This document shows, in pieces, positions 1 to 6,298 of a DNA stretch of 13,499 nucleotides. Location: positions 1 to 13,499 of the forward strand of contig LXTK01000233.1 in assembly GCA_001643475.1 (NCBI GenBank), in the 5' to 3' direction. Below the pieces are notes generated by a model, which did not search any database, had not been told where the DNA came from, and was given only the letters and a program-made list of their open reading frames with translations. The position numbers and the translations under genes were made by a program. Position 1 is the first letter of the stretch. Each line of letters begins with the position of its first letter. Origin of the DNA: Proteobacteria bacterium SPGG2 (GTDB lineage: Bacteria; Pseudomonadota; Gammaproteobacteria; Acidiferrobacterales; SPGG2).

Positions 1-633
1 ACCGCACTCGCCGGTATCGAAAGCCCCATCGGCATTGGCATCGTTCCACGGGAAATAGGCGATTGTCAGCACGTTGGTATCGGTCAGGTTGACGACGCCA
101 TTATTGCTACCGTCATTGCAATCGCCGGCCGTGTCACCTTTAGGGCAGTAGGGGTTGCGGCGTATTTCGCCAAAACCGCCGGCTTCCATCAGGTCCGCGC
201 CTTGGAAGTCGTTGCCCGGTTTGTCCTTGGCTTGCCACGGCGTATAGGTGACGTTGGGGTCATAGGCCAGGGTGTTATAGCCGACACAAAACTCGCTTCG
301 CTCTTCATCGTTACCAGGGGTCAAGTTGAGATCGTCCCGGCCTGCACCGGTAGCGCCCACATTCAACAGCACTTCCCAATCCATACTGCCCGAGTCATCG
401 GTCATGAAGAAGATGTTTGGCCGCACCGCGGTTTGCAGAAACAGCGGCGAATCGACAAGCTGCAGATTCCCGGCCGGGCTGGTCAACGGTGTCAAAGTGA
501 GCAAGGCGGCGAATAGGGCCAAGCCTTGTTTATGTAGCGTCAATCGGCGCTGTATCTTGGCGCAAGAAGATGACTGCTGATTTGCTCCATGGGCAGGTTC
601 GAGTCCGGCAAAAATATCAGGCAACATGTTCAT
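1..633 (-). CDS. pilY1: PilY1, type IV pilus tip-associated protein (N-terminal part, truncated by window edge)
   Basis: Seen: 211 codons open to the left window edge; the C-terminal beta-propeller expected of PilY1 lies outside. The start at 633 is chosen because GGGAGGT (643-649) lies 9 nt upstream; an in-frame ATG at 657 lacks a spaced ribosome site. Residues 35-54 form a hydrophobic signal-peptide core ending near SPA. A MIDAS-type DxSxS motif is at residues 79-83 (within FFMTDDSGSMDW), followed by the PilY1-typical YDPNVTYTPW near residue 124. Two 12-residue EF-hand/dockerin-like loops follow at residues 174-185 and 198-209. Known of the family: PilY1 is a large secreted, calcium-binding protein that acts with minor pilins at the pilus tip in adhesion, surface sensing and control of retraction. 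Context: last visible gene of the minor-pilin operon. Identity is confident; function in this organism is inferred. Confidence 0.93.
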   Translation of the reverse strand, partial: MNMLPDIFAGLEPAHGANQQSSSCAKIQRRLTLHKQGLALFAALLTLTPLTSPAGNLQLVDSPLFLQTAVRPNIFFMTDDSGSMDWEVLLNVGATGAGRDDLNLTPGNDEERSEFCVGYNTLAYDPNVTYTPWQAKDKPGNDFQGADLMEAGGFGEIRRNPYCPKGDTAGDCNDGSNNGVVNLTDTNVLTIAYFPWNDANADGAFDTGECG

Positions 634-759
634 CGGTGAACTACCTCCCACTCTCATCTCCAAGAGTGATATCTATAGGCTGCATCCCTACGGGCCCGGG
701 CACATGCCCGACACTGATAAGCAGACCGGCGACGGCAGCTGCTTTTCCCATTCATTAGT
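634..759 (-). other. pilX-pilY1 spacer with GC-rich inverted repeat
   Basis: This 126-bp gap is the largest within the pilus operon; the other junctions are 34, -4 and 9 bp. It contains the palindrome CGGGCATGTGCCCG (697-710, minus strand), which can fold as a 5-bp stem with a 4-nt loop, immediately followed by a second GC palindrome, GGGCCC. There is no U-run after it, so it is not a standard intrinsic terminator. It might slow or process the transcript ahead of the large pilY1 gene (inference). Confidence 0.4.
641..751 (-). CDS. Possible small ORF between pilX and pilY1 (36 aa, hydrophobic N-terminus)
   Basis: Seen: an ATG at 751, 9 nt after the pilX stop, opens 36 codons ending at a TAG (641-643) that overlaps the pilY1 ribosome binding region. 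The start of the peptide, MGKAAAVAGLLISVGHVPG, resembles a short signal peptide (basic residue, then hydrophobic core). No convincing ribosome site precedes it, so it would rely on reinitiation after pilX. It is in a different frame from pilY1. It could be a coupling peptide, a remnant of an earlier gene start, or chance. Confidence 0.2.
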   Translation of the reverse strand: MGKAAAVAGLLISVGHVPGPVGMQPIDITLGDESGR

Positions 760-1338
760 TTAGAACCGTTTTTCGAATACGGACTGGAGCATCACTACCG
801 CCTGGGTACTTCTGCCGGTGCCACGCACAGTGACGCGAAAGACATTGCGGGTCGATAGCGACGGGGTGCCAAGCTTGAGGCTGCCAAGGGGGTCCCGAAT
901 TGGACCCAGATCCTCAATAAGGTACTGTGGCTGCTGGTTGACATAGCTCAGCAGCTGACCAGATGGCGGGCCACCCGGTCCGGGTAGCTCGGTATAGTCG
1001 ACAACATCGGTACTCCCCCAGACGCCGGTAGTCAGATCCCACACGGGGGTAGAGGTGGCGGACTGTCGGTGTAAGCCATCATCGGTAACCGATGGGTCGA
1101 ATATGGGCATCGCGGCCAGCGGTTGCAGCCAGTTTTCACCCGACGTCAACGCCGACTCGGCCGCCTGAAATGCGGCATTTTTGTCTTGCATATTGCCCGC
1201 CATTTTTTCCTGTAACACCGTGGTGCTCATGGTCGTAACCCCGATAAGCGTCAATATCAAAAGGAACACCATTGCCATCACAAGGACAACACCACGCTCG
1301 CGCGATGCCAGGCTGGTAATGTTGACCGAGGTATACAT
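760..1338 (-). CDS. pilX: PilX, minor type IV pilin
   Basis: Seen: 192 aa. A 16-residue leader ending in RERG precedes a hydrophobic helix (residues 17-38, VVLVMAMVFLLILTLIG), then the PilX signature TTVLQEKMAGNMQDKNAAFQ (residues 40-59). Position +5 of the mature protein is not Glu, a recognised peculiarity of PilX proteins compared with other pilins. The ATG at 1338 has AGGAG a few nt upstream. Known: PilX is a minor pilin assembled with FimT, PilV, PilW and PilY1 into the complex that primes pilus assembly at the inner membrane and then sits at the tip. Context: starts 34 nt after the pilW stop and is followed by pilY1 after 126 nt. The C-terminal half is variable and not diagnostic. Confidence 0.92.
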   Translation of the reverse strand: MYTSVNITSLASRERGVVLVMAMVFLLILTLIGVTTMSTTVLQEKMAGNMQDKNAAFQAAESALTSGENWLQPLAAMPIFDPSVTDDGLHRQSATSTPVWDLTTGVWGSTDVVDYTELPGPGGPPSGQLLSYVNQQPQYLIEDLGPIRDPLGSLKLGTPSLSTRNVFRVTVRGTGRSTQAVVMLQSVFEKRF

Positions 1339-1372
1339 GGTTAACTCCTAAATAAGGTTAGCTTGAATACCG

Positions 1373-2500
1373 TTAGCTTGCCGGAATCGGGTTGCGAATT
1401 TGGATAGTTGACGTGAATACACGTCGTTGACGGCGATCATTGATCGGACCGAACGGGGTACCCGCAAGACTGTAAGTCTTGGTGTCGAAATCCGAGCCTG
1501 ATTCCTCGCCGGTCCGCACGAGCAGGGCGATGCGTACACTCACCACATCGGTCCAATTGACGACGTCATTCGCCTGCTGATAAATGTTTGCTTGGTTGTT
1601 GGAAGGCGCGTCCGTGTCTTCGCCGAAGAGCACACGCAAGACTTCTACATTATCGACCAGCGGTTGTGGTACCGGGTTTGCGGTCCCGCTGTTGATGTCT
1701 TTGCGATAAAGGGTAGGCGTCACATCATCTGTTCCCGGGCCTACATAATAGATGCGAGTGACCACCTTGCTGACCTCAGAATTTATGCCGTATCTTCGAG
1801 ATAGGTTGGCGGTGGCATTGCCTGGTGCTCCACCAACACCATGCGGGAGGTCACCATCGGCATTCGGGTCGCCGCTACTCGTGATCTGAAAGATGTCGCC
1901 GAAGTTACAGTCCGTAATCAGTACGATATCGTCATTTTTTAGGCCATTGGGAGTCCCAATATTCGGCGTGCCATCGGCGGGCACGGCGGTGGTGAGCTTA
2001 AAACTCGCGGCCTCGGCGCGGCGGATCACCAACACATCGGTGTTCTCCGACACCTCTTCATCCGTGAAATAGGTTAGACCATTGATGGTCCCGGGCAGGG
2101 CTGGCGTCCAGTCGCCCAACGTCGTGCCGCCACCTGTATACGTATGGCCAGCCAAATGTTGGCCGGATGAAAAATCCCAACCATAGTCGGTACTGTTACT
2201 CAGGCGATTGTCAACGGTTTCGGCGATGGTGCCTGCCAGTACGGAATACTTTTGCAGGCAGCCCAGGTTGCCGGACATGCGCACATCCTGCCCGATGAAC
2301 TCCATCGAGAAGCGGCCGTTCTCTTGTAATCGCGCCAGACCTTCTTCCAGCATGAAGGTGCTACGGCTAGTAACGAAGACCTGCGACACGGCGGCGAGGA
2401 TAATAAGCCCGATACTGGTTGCGACTAAGATCTCCACCAACGTGAAACCACGAATGGTGCCTGCCAACTGCGCCGAGTGGGCCGTTATGTGTCTAGTCAT
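1373..2500 (-). CDS. pilW: PilW, minor type IV pilin
   Basis: Seen: 375 aa from the ATG at 2500, which has GGAGG 7 nt upstream; an upstream in-frame start at 2548 lies inside pilV and is not preferred. The prepilin peptidase site is G18/F19 in IRGFTLVEILVA, with the conserved Glu at +5 (residue 23), followed by a hydrophobic N-terminal helix and the PilW-like stretch of Phe, Glu and Gly residues around LQENGRFSMEFIGQDVRMSG. A polar loop, SGDPNADGDLPHG, recalls a calcium-binding turn but lacks the final acidic ligand. Known: PilW is a large minor pilin of the priming complex, processed by PilD. Context: its start codon overlaps the pilV stop in an ATGA arrangement, which implies translational coupling. 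Identity is confident. Confidence 0.93.
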   Translation of the reverse strand: MTRHITAHSAQLAGTIRGFTLVEILVATSIGLIILAAVSQVFVTSRSTFMLEEGLARLQENGRFSMEFIGQDVRMSGNLGCLQKYSVLAGTIAETVDNRLSNSTDYGWDFSSGQHLAGHTYTGGGTTLGDWTPALPGTINGLTYFTDEEVSENTDVLVIRRAEAASFKLTTAVPADGTPNIGTPNGLKNDDIVLITDCNFGDIFQITSSGDPNADGDLPHGVGGAPGNATANLSRRYGINSEVSKVVTRIYYVGPGTDDVTPTLYRKDINSGTANPVPQPLVDNVEVLRVLFGEDTDAPSNNQANIYQQANDVVNWTDVVSVRIALLVRTGEESGSDFDTKTYSLAGTPFGPINDRRQRRVFTSTIQIRNPIPAS

Positions 2501-3015
2501 AGTTGCGCCTCCACCGCCAACCGCATGGGAATATCGTTTTCGAGCCACTGCACTCCAACCTGGAAGCTGGTTGCGCCGGCTGGATCCACGGCGCAGCCGG
2601 TAAAATCAGGCGTCAGGACGCCCCGACATACCGCGCCTTTGCCTTGTGTCAGTAGCTCAGTTAGCGAGGTTTTCCATTGTGATATGTCGTACGCGGCCAT
2701 GTTTGCATTCGGGCAAGAGACAACCGCGCAATTCGCCGGTGGGGCCGATGCTGGGGTGTCGATACCAATGTCGTCATAAACGCCCACTGCGATGCCCCCG
2801 GCATTAGCGCGAATGCGGTCGACGATGTCGTAGACGTTAAGCACGGCTTGGGTGCGTTGGTAAGACTGGGTATTGAACTTGAGCCCCAATGTTTGCAAGC
2901 CGGCCAAGCCCAACAAACCAATCGACAAAACGAACAGCGCGACTAGAACCTCGATCAAACTAAAGCCGTGCTGGCTGCAGTTCGACGTGAATGAAAGCAC
3001 GAATCTTTTTTGCAT
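2497..3015 (-). CDS. pilV: PilV, minor type IV pilin
   Basis: Seen: 172 aa. The prepilin cleavage site is G17/F18 in QHGFSLIEVLVALFV, with Glu22 at mature position +5 and a long hydrophobic helix through about residue 42. This is followed by the PilV-like pattern of a Gln/Tyr/Arg-rich helix (SYQRTQAVLNVYDIVDRIRAN). Four cysteines lie in the C-terminal half and could form disulfides. Only a modest ribosome site (AGGT) precedes the ATG at 3015. Known: PilV is a minor pilin of the type IV pilus priming complex, cleaved and N-methylated by PilD. Context: 9 nt downstream of fimT and overlapping pilW by 4 nt, so clearly one operon. Confidence 0.92.
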   Translation of the reverse strand: MQKRFVLSFTSNCSQHGFSLIEVLVALFVLSIGLLGLAGLQTLGLKFNTQSYQRTQAVLNVYDIVDRIRANAGGIAVGVYDDIGIDTPASAPPANCAVVSCPNANMAAYDISQWKTSLTELLTQGKGAVCRGVLTPDFTGCAVDPAGATSFQVGVQWLENDIPMRLAVEAQL

Positions 3016-3024
3016 ACGTATTAC

Positions 3025-3666
3025 CTAACAGCCCGGGGGGTTTTTCGAAATCTGGGCGCGGCCAGTGATTGCAATCTCGATCAGCCGGCCGCGACCGTGA
3101 TCGCAGATGCTGATAGTTTGCACGACTGCTGGTGTTGGCGTTGGGGTCATGAGGCCAGAGCGGTCGTAGACGATACTATCGGCTACGGCGGAACTTGCGA
3201 TTGTGAAGTTATCGCCAGCGAGTTTTTCGTGTACTCGGAGAACCTGTCCAGCGCCATCGACGACAATCCATCCGTCTTTCCACGTGGTGCCGATAAGGCA
3301 GTCGGTGCCATTCCCAGACCTACAGATAGTAATGTTAGCCCCGCGCTTGACCGCCTCACTGCGGGCCAATGCCACGTCCGCCATGAAGCCATTGGCCTGA
3401 CTGGTAAGGCGGTTGCTCTTCACGAACCCGCTCAAGCTCGGTGCGGCCAGGGCAAGCAAGATACCCGCAATCACTAACGTGATGATTAGCTCTATTAGTG
3501 TGAAGCCGAAAACAGCGCGATTTAGAATAAACGGTCTGTTTTCACCGATGAACGGTCTGATACGGTCATCAATGCGGCCGACGAACGGTAATAAAAGGCC
3601 GATAAAAGGCCCATCACGTCGCCGTGTTTCCGCCCCATTTCGTACCGATGGGGAAACAAGTGCCAT
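3025..3666 (-). CDS. fimT: FimT/GspH-family pseudopilin with unusually long leader
   Basis: Seen: from the ATG at 3666, 213 aa with the prepilin site at G54/F55 (VFGFTLIELIITLVIAGILL). The C-terminal half has the GspH/FimT pattern of a Cys pair (ICRSGNGTDC) followed by WKDGWIVV. The reading frame stays open to a GTG at 3741 (238 aa), but a promoter-like sequence overlaps that GTG and would start the transcript downstream of it, so the ATG is preferred; neither has a strong ribosome site. The leader is far longer than the usual 6-30 residues and contains repeated PF(I/V)G units. Known: FimT is a minor pilin, and some members bind DNA in natural transformation. Context: first gene of the pil operon, divergent from the HD-GYP gene. 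The family call is firm; the exact start is uncertain. Confidence 0.85.
   Translation of the reverse strand: MALVSPSVRNGAETRRRDGPFIGLLLPFVGRIDDRIRPFIGENRPFILNRAVFGFTLIELIITLVIAGILLALAAPSLSGFVKSNRLTSQANGFMADVALARSEAVKRGANITICRSGNGTDCLIGTTWKDGWIVVDGAGQVLRVHEKLAGDNFTIASSAVADSIVYDRSGLMTPTPTPAVVQTISICDHGRGRLIEIAITGRAQISKNPPGC
3530..3612. repeat. Short imperfect repeats in the fimT leader region
   Basis: On the + strand AACGGTCTG occurs at 3530-3538 and 3551-3559 (21-bp period), a related GAACGGTA at 3583-3590, and an 11-bp tandem pair ATAAAAGGCC(G/C) at 3591-3612. On the minus strand these encode the repeated PFIG/PFVG segments of the long FimT leader. They look like small duplications rather than a known element. 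Confidence 0.6.
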
Positions 3667-3743
3667 AGGTGTCGTGCTACTTCCCTGTAGAAAAGTCTTT
3701 ATATTCAATGTCTTTCTACTTGGGCGGCAACAGTGCCGCACCT

Positions 3744-3772
3744 ACAATAATTTCCGACCCCGCAAGAGTCAA
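3744..3772 (-). promoter_or_regulatory. Putative sigma-70 promoter of the minor-pilin operon
   Basis: On the minus strand TTGACT (3767-3772) and TATTGT (3744-3749) are separated by exactly 17 nt, giving 5/6 and 4/6 matches to the sigma-70 consensus. Transcription would begin near 3737, about 70 nt before the preferred fimT ATG. The rest of the divergent region (3667-3990) shows no clear promoter for the + strand gene and no cyclic-di-GMP riboswitch consensus. Confidence 0.5.
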
Positions 3773-3990
3773 TAGGCCATAGCAAGCCGACTGGCTCGCC
3801 TCCGTGCCCGTGTGATTGGGCGGCCTATACTTGTTAACTGGCTTACTTGCTCGGCATGGTCGGATCGACAAAATGCGCGATCGCAGGCCGGAACGGCGAT
3901 GGTTTCAAATCGCATAAGTCATTGAACTAAAGCCGTAATGGGTGCAGTCGCACCGGCGTACAAGTCTTTGTTTTGGAACGAGGCGGGGCC

Positions 3991-5502
3991 ATGAAAAAAC
4001 GCGTAGCTGTTCGTGATCTTCGCCTGGGTATGCACGTAGCGGAGTTGGATCGGCCTTGGCTTGAAACCCCCTTCCTATTTCAGGGATTCGAGCTCTCCAG
4101 CCCCCAAGAGATAGACCAGCTTATAGAGCACTGCCAATACGTCTATATTGACGCCGAGCTTGGTGATGATCTGGTCCCGGTGGAAGGGCGCAAAGAACTA
4201 CCGCACAGAACACAAGCGCTGAGAATCGCTGAGGAAAAGCTAAAACAAGAATTCAAGGTATTGCTCGAGAGTCCCGAGCGCAATCAAGGCAAGCTGCCTT
4301 ATGGCGATCGGAAGCCATACCGTGACCAGTTACCCCTGGAAGAGGAGGTAGAGCGCGCTGCTCAGCTGGAGTCAGTGGCCGGGGGAATGGTGCGAGAGGC
4401 CCTAGCTGCTGTGCGCGAAGGAAAACCGGTCGACGCCGAAGTGGCCGAAAGTGTTGTGCGTGACATGGTCGAAAGTGTGGTGCGGAACCCCGATGCCTTG
4501 CTGGGAGTAAGCTGCCAAAGACATGAAAGCAGGTTTGTCTCCGATCAGGGTGTGCCCATGGAGGAGGAAATCGGACGGGCAAGGAAGATCGAATCGGACG
4601 CCAAGAATGTGGTCGGGGAGACCCTGAAAGATGTGCGTCAGGGTAAAGCCGTCGATAGTGAGCTTGCAAAGAGGGTCGTAGATGGTCTCGTCAGCAGCGT
4701 GGAGCGAAACCCAGACAGCCTGATCCTACTAAACCAGCACAAACAGGCAGAGACATACATGTCTCTTCATGCCATCAGAACGTGTACGTTGGCGTTGATC
4801 TTCGGTCGTCATCTCAGCCTCAGCCGTGATCAGCTCATGATGCTTGGACTGGGGGCGCTCATGCATGATGTGGGCATGGTAAAGCTGCCCGACGCAATCC
4901 TTAACAAATCTATCGGTCTCAGTAAAGCGGAATTCGAAATCATGGAGGGTCACGTGGCAGCAGGTGTAGAGATCCTTAAGGGTTCCGATGGCTTTCCTCA
5001 TGAGTCGATTCAGATTGTTGAGCAACACCATGAACGCCATGACGGGTCTGGCTATCCGAAGAAAATAAACGGCGATCTGATTGGGTTATCGGGTTCAATC
5101 GGCGCGATCGTCGATGTTTACGATGCCATCACCAGTCAGCGGATCTACCGCGGTGGTATCTCAGCCGAAGACGCGCTCAAGCGCATGTATGAATGGCGTC
5201 GCAAGGATTTTCAGCCCGAACTGGTCGAGGAGTTCATCAGGTGCATGGGAATCTTTCCGATCGGGAGTTTGGTAGAGCTCAATACAGGCGGTATCGGTGT
5301 TGTCATTACGATTAACCGCGAACGGCGACTAAAACCGAAAGTAGCGCTTGTGCTTCGAAGCAATAAAGAACCCTATACGGAACGCTTTATCGCCGACTTG
5401 GTCAAACATCGCACTCGGACTGGCGGTGAATTGCGCATTAAGCGGGTATTGCCATCCGGCGCTTTCGGTATCAATCCAGTGGATCATATTGCCAAACTTT
5501 AA
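3991..5502 (+). CDS. HD-GYP domain protein with N-terminal DUF3391, probable cyclic-di-GMP phosphodiesterase
   Basis: Seen: 503 aa; the ATG at 3991 is preceded by GAGGCGGGG. Residues 1-60 match the DUF3391 pattern (LRLGMHVAELDRPWLETPF, then YVYID). Residues 114-173 and 188-247 are two copies of the same helical linker, about half identical. The HD-GYP domain spans about 255-415: H260, H292-D293, H321, H346-H347, the HHERHDGSGYP signature (346-356), D375 and D378. The usual Lys after HDxG is Met296 (HDVGMVKLP). A beta-rich C-terminal domain follows. No membrane segment is seen, so it is likely cytoplasmic. Known: such proteins hydrolyse cyclic di-GMP to pGpG or GMP at a two- or three-metal site. 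Context: divergent from the pil operon, suggesting (inference) control of pilus or biofilm behaviour. Confidence 0.93.
   Translation: MKKRVAVRDLRLGMHVAELDRPWLETPFLFQGFELSSPQEIDQLIEHCQYVYIDAELGDDLVPVEGRKELPHRTQALRIAEEKLKQEFKVLLESPERNQGKLPYGDRKPYRDQLPLEEEVERAAQLESVAGGMVREALAAVREGKPVDAEVAESVVRDMVESVVRNPDALLGVSCQRHESRFVSDQGVPMEEEIGRARKIESDAKNVVGETLKDVRQGKAVDSELAKRVVDGLVSSVERNPDSLILLNQHKQAETYMSLHAIRTCTLALIFGRHLSLSRDQLMMLGLGALMHDVGMVKLPDAILNKSIGLSKAEFEIMEGHVAAGVEILKGSDGFPHESIQIVEQHHERHDGSGYPKKINGDLIGLSGSIGAIVDVYDAITSQRIYRGGISAEDALKRMYEWRRKDFQPELVEEFIRCMGIFPIGSLVELNTGGIGVVITINRERRLKPKVALVLRSNKEPYTERFIADLVKHRTRTGGELRIKRVLPSGAFGINPVDHIAKL
4330..4731 (+). repeat. Tandem duplication of the linker module inside the HD-GYP gene
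   Basis: The codons at 4330-4509 and 4552-4731 encode two 60-residue segments that align without gaps, by eye about 30 of 60 identical, including EEE, RA, ES, VR.GK.VD, the VV/V.S/RNPD series. The offset is 74 codons. The DNA copies have diverged well beyond recognition of a recent event. HD-GYP proteins of this architecture normally carry one such segment directly before the catalytic domain. Confidence 0.85.
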
Positions 5503-5681
5503 GGCCGGCGGCATGGGTTGCTAAACGCAACGCTAACTAGCACTGCACTTCAACGAGCTTCGTTCCTACAATCGGTGATAACGCGTGTCGGCACTTGCTG
5601 GGGTGGGCGGCAGGCTTGATAATGTTGGTCCAGCGAAGCAGCGCAGTGTCGAGAACGTAGTTCTGTCCAGTTGTTTAGATC
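5503..5681 (+). promoter_or_regulatory. Intergenic region before ampD, with a possible promoter at 5595-5623
   Basis: TTGCTG (5595-5600) and GATAAT (5618-5623) are spaced by 17 nt; the -10 box is good and the -35 box weak. A small inverted repeat GTTGC/GCAAC lies at 5517-5531 but has no T-run and is too short for a confident terminator. No other signal is seen. Confidence 0.35.
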
Positions 5682-6227
5682 ATGAGAGTCGACCCAAATA
5701 GCCAGCTTGTCGAAGGCGTGCGCTTCGTTCCATCTCCGAATTGTGACGACAGACCTAAAGGCATGGCTATTGGTGTCGTGGTCATCCATGCGATTAGTCT
5801 GCCACCGGATGATTTCGGCGGACCCGCTATCGAGCAGTTCTTTTGCAACGCGTTAGATCCTAGTGGGCATCCATATTTTGCTGAGGTTTGTGATCTGCAA
5901 GTGTCGGCGCATTTACTCATACGACGCAATGGTGAACCTATACAGTTTGTGCCCTTTCATAGACGAGCGTGGCATGCCGGCGAGTCCTGCTGTCTAGGGC
6001 GTACTCGTGTTAACGATTTTTCGATTGGCATAGAGCTTGAGGGCAGCGATCATCTGCCTTTCGAGCCCAATCAGTATAGCGCGTTGACTGATGTGGTGCA
6101 GGCGATCATGGTTGCTTATCCGTCTATCACGCGCGATCGAATTTTCGGTCATAGCGACATCGCACCTGGACGGAAGACCGATCCCGGCCCACAGTTCGAC
6201 TGGCCACGTTTTCTTGCTAATTTGTGA
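5682..6227 (+). CDS. ampD: AmpD, 1,6-anhydro-N-acetylmuramyl-L-alanine amidase
   Basis: Seen: 181 aa, the usual AmpD size, no signal peptide, hence cytoplasmic. Zinc ligands expected from E. coli AmpD are present: H36 (VVIHAISLPP), H157 (FGHSDIAPGRKTDPGP) and D167; the catalytic Glu is likely E118 in FSIGIELEG. The usual HNISLPP motif reads HAISLPP here. The WHAG and NDFSIG blocks are intact. No ribosome site is apparent before the ATG at 5682, and no better start exists. Known: AmpD removes the peptide from anhydromuropeptides imported during wall recycling, and so sets the level of the AmpR-activating ligand where an inducible beta-lactamase exists. Context: followed after 71 nt by ampE, the classic ampDE pair. 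No ampR or ampC is in the window. Confidence 0.96.
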   Translation: MRVDPNSQLVEGVRFVPSPNCDDRPKGMAIGVVVIHAISLPPDDFGGPAIEQFFCNALDPSGHPYFAEVCDLQVSAHLLIRRNGEPIQFVPFHRRAWHAGESCCLGRTRVNDFSIGIELEGSDHLPFEPNQYSALTDVVQAIMVAYPSITRDRIFGHSDIAPGRKTDPGPQFDWPRFLANL

Positions 6228-6298
6228 TGGCGATGCTTGCTATTCACGTGGGCGCCCCGGTACATTACCAGCTGACTTGAACTTATACTTGACCTCCT

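Noticed and set aside
2544..2550. GCCACTG, resembling the B12-box core of cobalamin riboswitches (also at 9816-9822)
   Set aside because: Both lie inside coding genes, with no surrounding riboswitch helices, and one is far from any B12 gene.
3010..3477. 155-codon plus-strand ORF over fimT
   Set aside because: Antisense to the GspH/FimT domain, which has clear family motifs; no independent support.
4253..4669. 138-codon minus-strand ORF inside the HD-GYP gene
   Set aside because: His/Arg/Pro-rich shadow of a strongly supported coding frame, with no recognisable feature.
5517..5531. Inverted repeat GTTGC/GCAAC after the HD-GYP gene as a terminator
   Set aside because: Only a 5-bp stem and no T-run.
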